NCBI GenBank assembly: GCA_002293125.1
Contig: DBCR01000059.1
Span: 1 to 11,402 of the forward strand
Origin: Opitutia bacterium UBA953
Lineage (GTDB): Bacteria; Verrucomicrobiota; Verrucomicrobiia; Opitutales; UBA953
Length of the DNA stretch: 11,402 nucleotides
Direction: 5' to 3'
Shown: positions 1 through 7,126 of the stretch, one piece after another
Numbering within the stretch: the first letter of the stretch is position 1
How the letters are laid out: each line of letters opens with the position of its first letter
Translations under genes and position numbers: made by a program
The notes under the pieces: generated by a model
Database searches by the model: none
Told to the model about the DNA's origin: nothing
What the model saw: the letters and a program-made list of their open reading frames with translations, nothing else

Positions 1-49
1 GGCCGCCAGAGCCGAGGATGAGGACGTCGAGTTTTCCCTGCGTAGCCAT
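1..49 (-). CDS. N-terminus of a nucleotide-binding (Rossmann or PurD-like) protein, partial
   Basis: Reading from an ATG at 49 towards position 1 gives MATQGKLDVLILGSGG, which then leaves the window. A hydrophobic beta strand followed by GSGG is the typical first strand and glycine loop of either phosphoribosylamine-glycine ligase (PurD, usually beginning VLVIGSGGREHA) or an FAD-dependent oxidoreductase (DVLILGSGxAG). The residues that would decide lie outside the window. An AGGGG stretch just upstream of the ATG can serve as ribosome binding site and supports this start. The gene lies downstream of the tRNA-Leu terminator on the same strand and so is probably transcribed separately. A real gene start is likely; the product is unresolved. 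Confidence 0.5.
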   Translation of the reverse strand, partial: MATQGKLDVLILGSGG

Positions 50-87
50 GCCCCTACTACTGCGGGGTGTCGGGAATGATGTGAACC

Positions 88-120
88 AAAAACAGGGCCG
101 GCCCGTTTCCGGACCGACCC
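88..120 (-). terminator. Intrinsic terminator of tRNA-Leu
   Basis: Read on the minus strand, GGGTCGGTCCG (120-110) and CGGGCCGGCCC (105-95) form an 11-bp stem (two G-U pairs) closed by a GAAA tetraloop (109-106). TG and then five T residues (92-88) follow. It begins 10 nt after the tRNA 3' end. The strong GC stem, GNRA-type loop and T-tract make this the clearest rho-independent terminator in the window. Confidence 0.88.
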
Positions 121-129
121 AGCCTAAAT

Positions 130-213
130 TGGTGCTCAGGCCGGGACTTGAACCCGGACACCTTGCGGCACATGCACCTCAAGCATGCGTGTCTGCCATT
201 CCACCACCTGAGC
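130..213 (-). tRNA. tRNA-Leu (anticodon GAG)
   Basis: On the minus strand the acceptor arms GCTCAGG (213-207) and CCTGAGC (140-134) pair perfectly, followed by discriminator A and an encoded CCA (132-130). The anticodon arm is CATGC / TTGAGGT / GCATG, placing GAG at positions 34-36, which reads the leucine codons CUC and CUU. The T arm is CCGGG, loop TTCAAGT, CCCGG. The 84-nt length and the extended variable region between the anticodon and T arms are typical of a class II leucine tRNA. CUC is used very often in the neighbouring genes, consistent with a functional tRNA. No convincing promoter was identified upstream. Confidence 0.96.
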
Positions 214-317
214 AATAAAGGAAGGTGCACGCTGGAACTCCTGACGGCTGGTGCAAGTAAAAAGCGATTGTGCTGATGCTTGCCAAGCGGTCATCTTTCC
301 CAACGCTCACTTCCTCA

Positions 318-1742
318 ATGTCCTCCGACTCGGCCGAAAACAACCCTCCCAAGGAAAAGTCCTTTGAACTGGACCTCTCTTCCCTTGGTTTCGGGCCCTC
401 CTGGGTCAGCGGACCCTCCGAGAAGGTGAGCTCCGGCAACGGCGGCCCCCGCCGCGATGGCGATCGCCCTCGTTTCCGTGATGGACCCGGCGGTGACCGC
501 CGCGGCCCGCGTCGTGACGGCCCGGGCGCCGGCCCCGGCGGCCCCCGTCGTGATGGCCCGGGTGGACCTCGGCGCGATGATCGTCGCCGCGATGACCGCG
601 GCCCTTCCCGCTTTGAAGACGCACCGGTCTTCCGTCCCGTCGTCGCCAGCGCTTTCTTCCCGGATGACGCGAAGTTCGAGATTCTCGGCGGTGCGATGAA
701 GAAGAGCAAGATGACCTACGAGCTCTTCGAGGTCGCCCGCCTGATCCTCGACAAGGAAGACCGCCTCTCGATCGTCATCCGCCACCTCGAGGCCGAACAG
801 CGCCCCGACGCCCTGCTCGCCGTCTCGGTGCCCGACGGCCATCCCTTCCTCAGCGAAGGCGACGCGGTCTCCCACGTGATGTCCCGCCACCTCGACAAGT
901 TCTTCGACGTGGTCGAAGTCGAGGTCGAAGCCCCGAAGGGAGCCTTCCTGATGGTCGCGAAGTGCCCGCAGACGGGCAAGCTGCTCGGCGCGCCGACGCA
1001 CCACAGCTACCAGCGCAACCTCCGCGAGCACCACGCCCGCCATTGCCCGAACGTGCCGTTCGACGCCTTCAAGGGCCGCCTCGAGATGGTCCGCGAACAG
1101 GAACAGATCGACGCCTGGCTGAAGTCGATGTCCACCCGCAGCGAATACGCTCCGAAGGACCGCAAGGAAGGCGAACCGGAACGCCTCGAATCCCTCGATG
1201 CCGCCCGCGGTTTCCTCCAGGCCTTCCGCAAGGACCTCGTGGTGAAGACCCATCCGTGGGTCCGCTTCGCCGGTCGCCTGCTCGAAGAACTCAATCCCGG
1301 CCCGCTGCGCGACTCCGTCCGTTACGCCCTCGAACAGCAACGCGCCTTCCCCCTCGACACCGCCAACGGTATCCGTGGCCGCCTCCGCAAGGAAGGCTTC
1401 CACCTTTATAAGAAGGGCTCGAAGGGCATCACCTACGCGTGCTCCGTCCGCCGTCGCTGCCGCGACCCGAAGTCCACCTTCAGCGATCCGATGGCCAAGC
1501 TCTTCGACTCGCTCGACCGCAAACCGGCCCAGCAGGCCAAGGACCTCGTCCTCGCCCTCGCCGGCGAGAACGCCGAAGACGCCGCGAAGACCCAGGTGCT
1601 CACCGATCTCTCGTTCCTCATCGGAGAGGGCTACATCGCCAACCTCCCCGACGGCCGCCTCTTCGCCCAGCCCATCCTGAGCAGTCAGGCCCAGGCCAAG
1701 GAAGAAGCCGCCAACGACGAGGCCGCCGAAGAGAGCAAGTAA
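318..1742 (+). CDS. Conserved-looking protein of unknown function with Arg/Gly-rich segment
   Basis: 474 aa from the ATG at 318 (MSSDSAENNPPKEK). In-frame ATGs at 270 and 276 exist, but the extra residues look unlike coding sequence and none of the starts has a Shine-Dalgarno. Residues 1-40 are polar. Residues about 41-96 (DNA 438-605) are a disordered tract of repeated GGPRRDG/DRRGPRRD units, like RGG-type RNA-binding tails. Residues about 105-290 form a folded alpha/beta region with a His-rich patch (HHSYQ near 228, EHHARHC near 237). Residues about 428-449 (LTDLSFLIGEGYI then NLPDGRL) resemble the last helix and wing of a winged-helix domain, and the tail is acidic. I recall similar proteins from Verrucomicrobiota but recognise no named family. 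RNA binding is an inference from the Arg/Gly tract only. The large open frame on the opposite strand is a codon-bias shadow. Confidence 0.85.
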   Translation: MSSDSAENNPPKEKSFELDLSSLGFGPSWVSGPSEKVSSGNGGPRRDGDRPRFRDGPGGDRRGPRRDGPGAGPGGPRRDGPGGPRRDDRRRDDRGPSRFEDAPVFRPVVASAFFPDDAKFEILGGAMKKSKMTYELFEVARLILDKEDRLSIVIRHLEAEQRPDALLAVSVPDGHPFLSEGDAVSHVMSRHLDKFFDVVEVEVEAPKGAFLMVAKCPQTGKLLGAPTHHSYQRNLREHHARHCPNVPFDAFKGRLEMVREQEQIDAWLKSMSTRSEYAPKDRKEGEPERLESLDAARGFLQAFRKDLVVKTHPWVRFAGRLLEELNPGPLRDSVRYALEQQRAFPLDTANGIRGRLRKEGFHLYKKGSKGITYACSVRRRCRDPKSTFSDPMAKLFDSLDRKPAQQAKDLVLALAGENAEDAAKTQVLTDLSFLIGEGYIANLPDGRLFAQPILSSQAQAKEEAANDEAAEESK

Positions 1743-1745
1743 GCG

Positions 1746-1766
1746 CGAAGGCGCAGAGCGCCTTCG
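1746..1766 (+). terminator. Hairpin directly after the 474-aa gene
   Basis: CGAAGGCGC (1746-1754), loop AGA, GCGCCTTCG (1758-1766) is a perfect 9-bp inverted repeat starting 3 nt after the TAA stop. No T-tract follows, so it is either a 3'-end stabilising hairpin or a weak terminator rather than a classical intrinsic one. Confidence 0.4.
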
Positions 1767-1771
1767 AGGGG

Positions 1772-1931
1772 ACACGTGGGCAAGTGGGCACGTGGACAAG
1801 GGGCCGATCCAAAGGGAGACCGGAAACCGGAAAGTCAGCTGAGGGCATCAACACCCCATCCGATCATCCGGTTTCCGGTCCCCCTTTGAGTTGTCACTCC
1901 CCCTTGTCACCGTGTCACCTTGCCCACGTGC
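1772..1931. repeat. 160-bp nested inverted repeat: 35-bp units flanked by 8-bp arrays
   Basis: The inner arms are a 36-nt unit at 1810-1845 and its inverted partner at 1854-1888; both begin CAAAGGG and contain ACCGGAAACCGG, and 8 nt separate them. The outer arms are four 8-bp units at 1772-1803 (ACACGTGG, GCAAGTGG, GCACGTGG, ACAAGGGG) and their approximate inverted counterpart at 1900-1931, matching at about 26 of 32 positions. The 8-bp periodicity continues through 1934. As RNA or cruciform DNA the whole would fold into a very long hairpin. It fills the spacer between two convergent genes (ends at 1742 and 1947), so a bidirectional terminator role is plausible. A non-autonomous mobile element is the alternative. 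Confidence 0.8.
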
Positions 1932-1946
1932 CCACTATACTGGCTC

Positions 1947-2678
1947 TTATTTCCAATTCTCCCCGATCCAAGCCGTGGGCAGCACGCGGCGATACCACTT
2001 GCCGCTGCGGCCGACGAGCGCGTCGGGCGGATTGGGGAGACCGTGGAAGACGACGATCTTGGCGCCTTCGGGAATCTCGGGGGTCTGCCAGAAGGAGAAG
2101 GGGAAATATTTCACGCAGTGCTTCTTGAAGCTGCGGCACCAGGTTTCCGGCCAGTAGCTGACCTTACCCTGCGCGGTGAGATGCGCGGTCAGGAACTCCT
2201 GCTCATTGCGGTGGCGCTTGCGCACGGCGTCGAGGTTCGCGCGGAAATATTCGAGGACGTCCGGATACGTGCCGGCGCGCCAACGGTAGACCGACGAGTT
2301 GCCGGTGTAGTCGCCCTTCTGCCAGTCGCGGATGATCAGGAAGTCGCCGGGCTGCGTGAAGAACGCGTCCATGTTGCCGACGATGACGATGTCGATATCG
2401 AGGAAGAGGATATCGCCTTTGAGTTCCGGGCCGCCGGGCGTAGTCAGCGCGGGCGAGAACGAGACGAGCTTGGTCCAGCCGCGCTCGGGGGCGCCGGCGG
2501 GGAGCTCGAGGCTGGGGATCGGGAAGGTCTCGATGCCGGCGTTGAGCCCGGTCTTGTCGTCCGTCAGGCAGACGAAGCGGTGCGGGATGGTCAGGTGACG
2601 GCTCACCATGGAGTGAAGACGGTTCACGTATTCCGGGCCGTACTTCTTGCCCCACTTCATGCAAAGGATGGTCGCCAT
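1947..2678 (-). CDS. GT8-like glycosyltransferase
   Basis: 243 aa, ATG start at 2678 (MATILCMKWGKKYG), no Shine-Dalgarno visible. A GT-A fold is indicated by an early hydrophobic strand (residues 1-8), a metal- and sugar-nucleotide-binding DxD within LFLDIDIVI (D94-I95-D96), an NEQEF segment near 158-162 in the position of the GT8 acceptor loop, and a late FHGLPNP (H212) that resembles the metal-binding HxG motif of GT8 enzymes. There is no signal peptide or membrane helix, so a cytoplasmic enzyme is expected, transferring a sugar from a nucleotide sugar to an unknown acceptor such as a surface glycan. It stands alone between two inverted-repeat spacers rather than in a glycan cluster, so the substrate cannot be inferred. 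The long plus-strand frame over it lacks any recognisable motif. Confidence 0.85.
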   Translation of the reverse strand: MATILCMKWGKKYGPEYVNRLHSMVSRHLTIPHRFVCLTDDKTGLNAGIETFPIPSLELPAGAPERGWTKLVSFSPALTTPGGPELKGDILFLDIDIVIVGNMDAFFTQPGDFLIIRDWQKGDYTGNSSVYRWRAGTYPDVLEYFRANLDAVRKRHRNEQEFLTAHLTAQGKVSYWPETWCRSFKKHCVKYFPFSFWQTPEIPEGAKIVVFHGLPNPPDALVGRSGKWYRRVLPTAWIGENWK

Positions 2679-2774
2679 GCTGCCGTCAGCGTGGGGATTA
2701 CCCGCCGATGCTCCAGCCTGTTATGACGGGCCGCCCCCTTGCGTCCCCCCTGCCCTTGGGCATACCATGCCCTC

Positions 2775-2987
2775 ATGAGCGACGATCACGACGACGAGAA
2801 CTTCACCTCCGACGACGAATACGGCGAGGGCGGCATCCCCGCGGACCTGGAGGCCGATATCGAGGATAAGATCCAACGGGAGGTCGACGATCGCACCAGC
2901 TCACTCTACGAAGATTCCCGCTCCCGCTCCGGCGGCTGCCTCCTCATCCTCGCCCTCCCTGTCTTAGGGCTGTGGTTCTTGGGGTAG
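2775..2987 (+). CDS. Small acidic protein with C-terminal membrane helix
   Basis: 70 aa from the ATG at 2775 (MSDDHDDENFTSDD). A TTG 36 bases upstream is in frame, but the residues it would add look non-coding. Residues 1-50 are strongly acidic and polar (DDEYGEGG, DLEADIEDKIQREVDDR). A short basic stretch (SRSRSGG) precedes a hydrophobic C-terminal segment (CLLILALPVLGLWFLG). That layout suggests a tail-anchored or single-pass membrane protein with the acidic part in the cytoplasm, which is inference. No family recognised. The gene diverges from the glycosyltransferase (97 bp between starts) and converges on the 1250-aa gene. No Shine-Dalgarno is visible. Confidence 0.7.
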   Translation: MSDDHDDENFTSDDEYGEGGIPADLEADIEDKIQREVDDRTSSLYEDSRSRSGGCLLILALPVLGLWFLG

Positions 2988-3005
2988 GGGCAGCGCCTTA
3001 ACGAT

Positions 3006-3083
3006 CAAAGGGAAACCGGAGACCGGATGACTGGCTGGGGTCATTAAGTCCGCAGCTAATATCCCGGTCTCCGGTCTCCCCTT
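3006..3083. repeat. Inverted pair of the 35-bp unit
   Basis: Left unit 3006-3040 begins CAAAGGGAAACCGGAGACCG and ends GGCTGGGG; the inverted right unit at 3050-3083 reads, on the opposite strand, AAGGGGAGACCGGAGACCGG and ends AGCTGCGG. Only 9 nt separate them, giving an imperfect hairpin of about 34 bp. It begins 18 nt after the stop of the small acidic gene and lies between convergent genes, like the 1772-1931 element. The differing internal bases show diverged copies rather than a recent exact duplication. Confidence 0.82.
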
Positions 3084-3100
3084 CAGTGAGTCTGTCCGGC

Positions 3101-3132
3101 CAACTGATCAACCGGTCAACAGATCAACTTAT
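3101..3132. repeat. 8-bp tandem array overlapping a stop codon
   Basis: Four consecutive 8-bp units CAACTGAT, CAACCGGT, CAACAGAT, CAACTTAT share CAAC and vary at the following bases. The last unit contains the TAA stop (complement of 3129-3131) of the minus-strand 1250-aa gene. The period matches the 8-bp arrays around 1772-1803 and 1900-1934, although the sequence differs. Confidence 0.7.
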
Positions 3133-6100
3133 TTGAGCGATCGCAGATAAGCCACCAAATCGACCAGCTCCTTTTCAGAAAGCATACCGTCGAGACCGGC
3201 GGGCATGAGGCTCGTGGTGAGCTGGGTCGAAGAGGCGATGGCCTCGTTGGGCAGGAGGCGGCTCTGACCGGAGGCTTCCTTGACGGTCACGCCCTCGGCG
3301 GAGCGCGCTTGGATGAGCCCGAGCACGCTGGACCCGTCGGTGAGCTGGAACGAATTGAGGTCGTAGTCGCGGGCGATATTGTAGCTCGGGAAGAGGATGC
3401 TCTCGACGAGTTCCCGCTCCGCGCGGATACCCCCGATCTTGGTCAGGTTCGGCCCAAGCTCGTTGCCCTTGTCGCCGATCTTATGGCACGCGAGGCAGGC
3501 ACCGCGGCCAGATTCATAGACGGCGCGACCGGCGATAGGGTCGCCCTTCTTCACCGCGGCTTGGGCGAGTGGGACGAGACGTTCCTGCTTGGCTTCGTTG
3601 GCCGCGAGGGCGGCGTCAAACGACGGCTCGAGGACTTCATAGATCTCGCGTGGCAGGAAGCCGAAAGCCTTGCGGACGAGATCCTGACGGAAAGTGCCGA
3701 GCATCGAGGACTTGCTGAAGGCGATGGCGATCTTTCGTCCGGTATCCTTGGAGATACGCTTGTAGTTCTGCGACACGGCGAGCGCGACGAGGAGTTCACT
3801 CTGCTCAAGCGGGCCGGCGTTCGGCAGCAACGCGAGATAAGCGTCCCACTGCGCGGGGGTGAGCTTCGTGTTGGCGAGACGAGCCGCAGCGTCCATGCGC
3901 AGTCCCGGATTCGCCGGATCGACAAAGAGGTCCGTGAGCAGCTTGAACGCGGCGTCGCTGAGGTCTTCGCCGCTGCTCGAGAGGGCGAGGAGCGCCTTGA
4001 GGCGGAGCGACGACGGTTTCGTCGTGTCAGCAGCGATCGCATTCAAGGCCTCGTCGAAGCGCTTGTCCTTCACGTGGGCGAGGGCGTCGAGCAGGAGCGG
4101 CGAAGCCCCCTTGGCGAGCTGGGACTCCAGCGCAGCGAGCCAATCCTTAGCGTTCACCTTGCCGGGCTGGGAAGCGATGGCGCGCAGGGCGGCTTGGCGG
4201 ACGAGAGTCTTCTCGTGCCCGAGCATCTGGGCGATGCCCTTGGCGACGCCGGGCTGGGCGGCGAGGGCGGTCGCGAACTTACCCATGGCGGCGACCTGCG
4301 TCGCGGAGGGCGCGGGTTGCGCGAGCCACCGGCCAAAGACCGGCGCGAGGAGCGCATCGGCGTCAGGCGCCTTGATCAGGGCGAGATAAGCATTCTTGGC
4401 GAGTGCGGCGTCTGCCGAATCCGCCTGACTGAGCGCGAACTTGAGAACATCGCCGTAGTCAGACTCCTTGGCCCGGGTCTGCGAGGCGATGCGGAGGAGA
4501 CGGGCCTGCGCGATGGGACCTTTGACGGTAGCGAGATCGGCGGCGGTGAAACCGGCGAGACGCATGCCCGCGGTGAGGATGGCGTGCTCGAGCACGAGGT
4601 CAGCCTCACGTGCCAAGAGACCGCGGATGGCCGTGGTGATGGCCGGCGACTTGGCCTCACGGAAGGTCAGTCCTTCAAGCCCGCGACGGACGACCGCTTG
4701 GTCGGCGGACGAAAGTTGGGCGAGCAGTTCGGCATCGGTCTTCACCGGTGCGGGGGCGAAGGGACGGTGCGCCTTGGCGACGGCCTCATGGGCGGCCTTC
4801 CCTTCGGCGGTGCGACGCACGCGGTAGATCGCGCCGGGGACGTTCGCCACGCCCTGCAAGCTGGACGGGCAATGGGAATACCAGGTGCCGGTGTCGAGGA
4901 TCAGTAACGAGCCGTCGGGGGCCTCGATGACGTCGGAGAGGTGCGCGCCTTTGCGGTCGAGGGTGAAGAAATCGTGCTCCGTCGCCTGATAAGTGGAACC
5001 CTCGGGCTTGAGTTCAAAACGGACGATCTTCTGGGAATTGTAGTAGGAGACGAGAAGGTGGAGGTTATCCGGGCCGGACGAAAGGGGATGGTCGGCGGGC
5101 GCGATCCGGTCACCGCTCTTCCAGAAAGCGCAGCCGCTGGGGACGACGTGACCGAGTTCCTTGAGGATCGGCATACGCTCATGCGTGCGCGGGAGGTCGG
5201 CGATGATGCGCAGGAAATCCGGGCGTTCATAGACCCCGCCGAGCTGCCACTGCATGAGGGTGTCGACGCGCGGGCTGCCAAAATAGAGGTCGACGGTGCC
5301 CACGACCTCGCCGGTCGGGGTAAAGTCGATGCTGGCCGGATTATCGGCGCAGCCTAGGGCATGCCAGCGGATGTCGGTGCCGTCGGTCTTCATCGACCAG
5401 ACGCCGCTGTTGAGGCCGGCGTGCACGAGCGTGCCGTCCTTCTGCTTCACGGTGTGGCCCTTGCGGCCGTGCGTCCAATAGAGCCGGCCGTCGGGGTGGA
5501 GGCGGGGGCCGTGACAGTCGGCGCCGTTGGCCGTCCAGGCGAAGCCGTCCACGACGAGCTCGCGCTTCTCGGCGACGCCGTCGTCGTCCGCATCGGTGAA
5601 CTTCCAGATGCCGGGAGGCGAGGCGACGAAGAGACTGCCGTCGGCCCAGCAGCCGCCCTTGGGCACGGCGAGTTTATCCGCGAAGACGGTGCTGCGCTCG
5701 AATACCCCGTCGCCGTCCCGGTCCTCGAGCATGAGGACGCGGTTCGGGAGGACGGCTTCGAACTTCTTCGGGCTCCAATTTACGCCAGCGGAGTCGCCTA
5801 CGAAGAGGCGGCCACGGTCATCGACGCATCCCATCGTGGGATTGGCTACCATTGGAGAGGTGGCGGCGACGACCATTTCAAAACCCACTGGGAGCTTATG
5901 CTTCAGCCCGCCCTGCGGCAGCTGATCCTTGCTCAACTCAAGAAACTGGGGGCGATAAGCGTAGGAGGGAAACTCCTCACCGTCACCGTGGACAGCCGGC
6001 TTGGCGGCACCCCACTTCTCCTTGAACTCGCCAAGCGGGTAGAGTTCGTAGCGACGCACGAACATCTCGGCGGCTTCGACCTGCAAGAGGATGCGGCCCT

Positions 6101-6881
6101 GGCTGGGCTTGCACTCGAAGGCTTCGTTCACCTTCACGCCATTGACGAAGTACTGGAGCGTGTCGCCCTTGGCGATCACCTCGAAACGGGTCCACTGGCC
6201 CATCGGCGACTCGACGTCGTCCTTGCCGCGGAAGCCGATGGTGTCTTTCCAATCCACGTCGCGCTTCTGCCAGTTAAGGCGACCGCCCTTCATGGTCTGG
6301 CGAGGCGCACCTGGGGTCCAGACCTTCTCCTTGTCGCGATCGAGCCCGACCTCGGCGCTGATGGAGGCCTCGAGCACGGTGCCGTCGGCGAGCTTCGGCG
6401 CGAGGACGAGGATATCGCCCACGCCGCCTTCGATGATCTGGGCTTCGATGCTAGCCATCCAGCTGCCGCCCACGGTGCCCTGCGGGCCGTAGCAATGGAC
6501 GAGGATGCCGTTGTCGCGCGTGGCCTTGGCGCGCTTGCCCCAAGTCTTGTCGCCCCACTTGAACTCGATGACGAGGTGGTAATCCTTGAAGCTATCGTTG
6601 GTGGTGATGCCGCCGTAGGCGTTACCACTCACGTGGAACAACCCGTCCGGCTCGAACTTGAAGACGTTCTTAGGGTCGTCGACGATGTCAGCCTTGGGGT
6701 TGATGTGTATCTCGGCCTTTCCCTCGCGGAAAAGATCGAGGATGTTGACCTTCTTGGTGACGGCCTGCGCGACCGGTTCCGGTGGCAGCACGGTCTTGGC
6801 GACCGGCTCCTTGCTCTGCGCGGCCAGTCCGATGACGGACAGCAGCGCGAACACGAAGGCGGCGATGGGGTGGTTTTTCAT
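3129..6881 (-). CDS. Secreted DUF1080 / PVC-type dehydrogenase / heme-binding fusion protein
   Basis: 1250 aa. Residues 1-21 form a signal peptide (MKNHPIAAFVFALLSVIGLAA, then QS). About 45-285 is a DUF1080 (3-keto-disaccharide hydrolase, concanavalin-like) domain, with NGILVHCYGPQG and SIEAQIIEGGVGD as family-like stretches. About 330-695 is the PVC-type 'membrane-bound dehydrogenase' beta-propeller, with likely Ca-binding DRDGDG (388-392) and DADDDG (430-435). About 715-1095 is alpha-helical, HEAT-like. About 1115-1250 is a heme domain with CLACH at 1129-1133 (DNA 3497-3483), and SLMPAGLDGML near 1224-1234 supplies a likely axial Met. Expected location is the periplasm or cell surface. Inference: oxidation of a sugar with electrons passed to heme, coupled to cleavage by the DUF1080 domain. 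Substrate and cofactor are unknown. No Shine-Dalgarno is seen at the ATG; the stop lies inside a tandem array. Confidence 0.93.
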   Translation of the reverse strand: MKNHPIAAFVFALLSVIGLAAQSKEPVAKTVLPPEPVAQAVTKKVNILDLFREGKAEIHINPKADIVDDPKNVFKFEPDGLFHVSGNAYGGITTNDSFKDYHLVIEFKWGDKTWGKRAKATRDNGILVHCYGPQGTVGGSWMASIEAQIIEGGVGDILVLAPKLADGTVLEASISAEVGLDRDKEKVWTPGAPRQTMKGGRLNWQKRDVDWKDTIGFRGKDDVESPMGQWTRFEVIAKGDTLQYFVNGVKVNEAFECKPSQGRILLQVEAAEMFVRRYELYPLGEFKEKWGAAKPAVHGDGEEFPSYAYRPQFLELSKDQLPQGGLKHKLPVGFEMVVAATSPMVANPTMGCVDDRGRLFVGDSAGVNWSPKKFEAVLPNRVLMLEDRDGDGVFERSTVFADKLAVPKGGCWADGSLFVASPPGIWKFTDADDDGVAEKRELVVDGFAWTANGADCHGPRLHPDGRLYWTHGRKGHTVKQKDGTLVHAGLNSGVWSMKTDGTDIRWHALGCADNPASIDFTPTGEVVGTVDLYFGSPRVDTLMQWQLGGVYERPDFLRIIADLPRTHERMPILKELGHVVPSGCAFWKSGDRIAPADHPLSSGPDNLHLLVSYYNSQKIVRFELKPEGSTYQATEHDFFTLDRKGAHLSDVIEAPDGSLLILDTGTWYSHCPSSLQGVANVPGAIYRVRRTAEGKAAHEAVAKAHRPFAPAPVKTDAELLAQLSSADQAVVRRGLEGLTFREAKSPAITTAIRGLLAREADLVLEHAILTAGMRLAGFTAADLATVKGPIAQARLLRIASQTRAKESDYGDVLKFALSQADSADAALAKNAYLALIKAPDADALLAPVFGRWLAQPAPSATQVAAMGKFATALAAQPGVAKGIAQMLGHEKTLVRQAALRAIASQPGKVNAKDWLAALESQLAKGASPLLLDALAHVKDKRFDEALNAIAADTTKPSSLRLKALLALSSSGEDLSDAAFKLLTDLFVDPANPGLRMDAAARLANTKLTPAQWDAYLALLPNAGPLEQSELLVALAVSQNYKRISKDTGRKIAIAFSKSSMLGTFRQDLVRKAFGFLPREIYEVLEPSFDAALAANEAKQERLVPLAQAAVKKGDPIAGRAVYESGRGACLACHKIGDKGNELGPNLTKIGGIRAERELVESILFPSYNIARDYDLNSFQLTDGSSVLGLIQARSAEGVTVKEASGQSRLLPNEAIASSTQLTTSLMPAGLDGMLSEKELVDLVAYLRSLK

Positions 6882-6959
6882 GGGGTGAAGGAAGAAGACT
6901 TTGAAAGGGACCCCGATGTTCCAAACCGCCCGCCACTCTTCAACCCTTTCGCATCTATT

Positions 6960-6990
6960 GAGCGGAATAGGTCATTATCGGAGCGGAATA
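6960..6990. promoter_or_regulatory. Two GAGCGGAATA direct repeats, 21-bp period
   Basis: GAGCGGAATA occurs exactly at 6960-6969 and 6981-6990, a repeat spacing of 21 bp or two helical turns, about 80-110 bp upstream of the 1250-aa gene's start. Same-face spacing is typical of paired sites for a transcription factor, or of a direct-repeat-binding regulator. On the minus strand a GATAAT hexamer lies between the two copies and could be a -10 element, but no matching -35 is clear. The operator role is inferred. Confidence 0.4.
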
Positions 6991-6998
6991 AGAGGGTG

Positions 6999-7019
6999 GG
7001 ACAGCACCACGTGCTGTCC
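6999..7019. repeat. Palindrome copy A (GGACAGCAC/GTGCTGTCC)
   Basis: GGACAGCAC (6999-7007), loop CAC, GTGCTGTCC (7011-7019) form a perfect 9-bp stem. Near-identical palindromes occur at 8987-9007 and 9839-9873, which marks this as a dispersed family. Here it lies between two same-strand genes and 18 nt before a single 35-bp unit. Confidence 0.82.
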
Positions 7020-7037
7020 TGGTTGCCATTTTACACT

Positions 7038-7072
7038 CAAGGAGAAACCGGAGACCGGATGATCGGAGGGGG
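7038..7072 (+). repeat. Single 35-bp unit (copy A of composite element)
   Basis: Begins CAAGGAGAAACCGGAGACCG, continues GATGATCGG and ends GGGGG. It aligns without length change to the units at 3006-3040 and to the inverted one at 1854-1888. No inverted partner follows; instead a different hairpin (7074-7089) comes directly after. Confidence 0.8.
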
Positions 7073-7073
7073 A

Positions 7074-7089
7074 GACCCGTTCTCGGGTC
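7074..7089. repeat. Hairpin closing composite element A
   Basis: GACCCG (7074-7079), loop TTCT, CGGGTC (7084-7089) is a perfect 6-bp stem that starts 2 nt after the 35-bp unit. It is 38 bp downstream of the permease stop and could help end that transcript, but no T-tract follows on either strand. Confidence 0.5.
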
Positions 7090-7126
7090 ACAGTTCTTAG
7101 CCCTCGATTCAATATGGTGATAGCGA

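Noticed and set aside
315..1799. Long antisense open frame (494 aa) over the 474-aa gene
   Set aside because: It is explained by the G/C third-position bias of the plus-strand gene; its translation is a Val/Ala/Glu-rich shadow with no motif.
1772..1934. CRISPR array
   Set aside because: Repeats are 8 bp, directly adjacent, without unique spacers, and no cas gene is present.
1920..2726. Plus-strand frame of 268 aa over the glycosyltransferase
   Set aside because: The minus strand carries DxD and HG motifs of a GT-A enzyme, while this frame is low-complexity and runs through the repeat spacer.
7000..7020. CACGTG within palindrome A as a eukaryotic-style E-box regulator site
   Set aside because: It is a simple consequence of the palindrome loop in one copy and is not kept in copies B and C.
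3309..7100. Long plus-strand frames (532 and 579 aa) opposite the 1250-aa gene
   Set aside because: The minus strand shows a signal peptide, recognised domains and a CxxCH site; the plus frames are compositional shadows.
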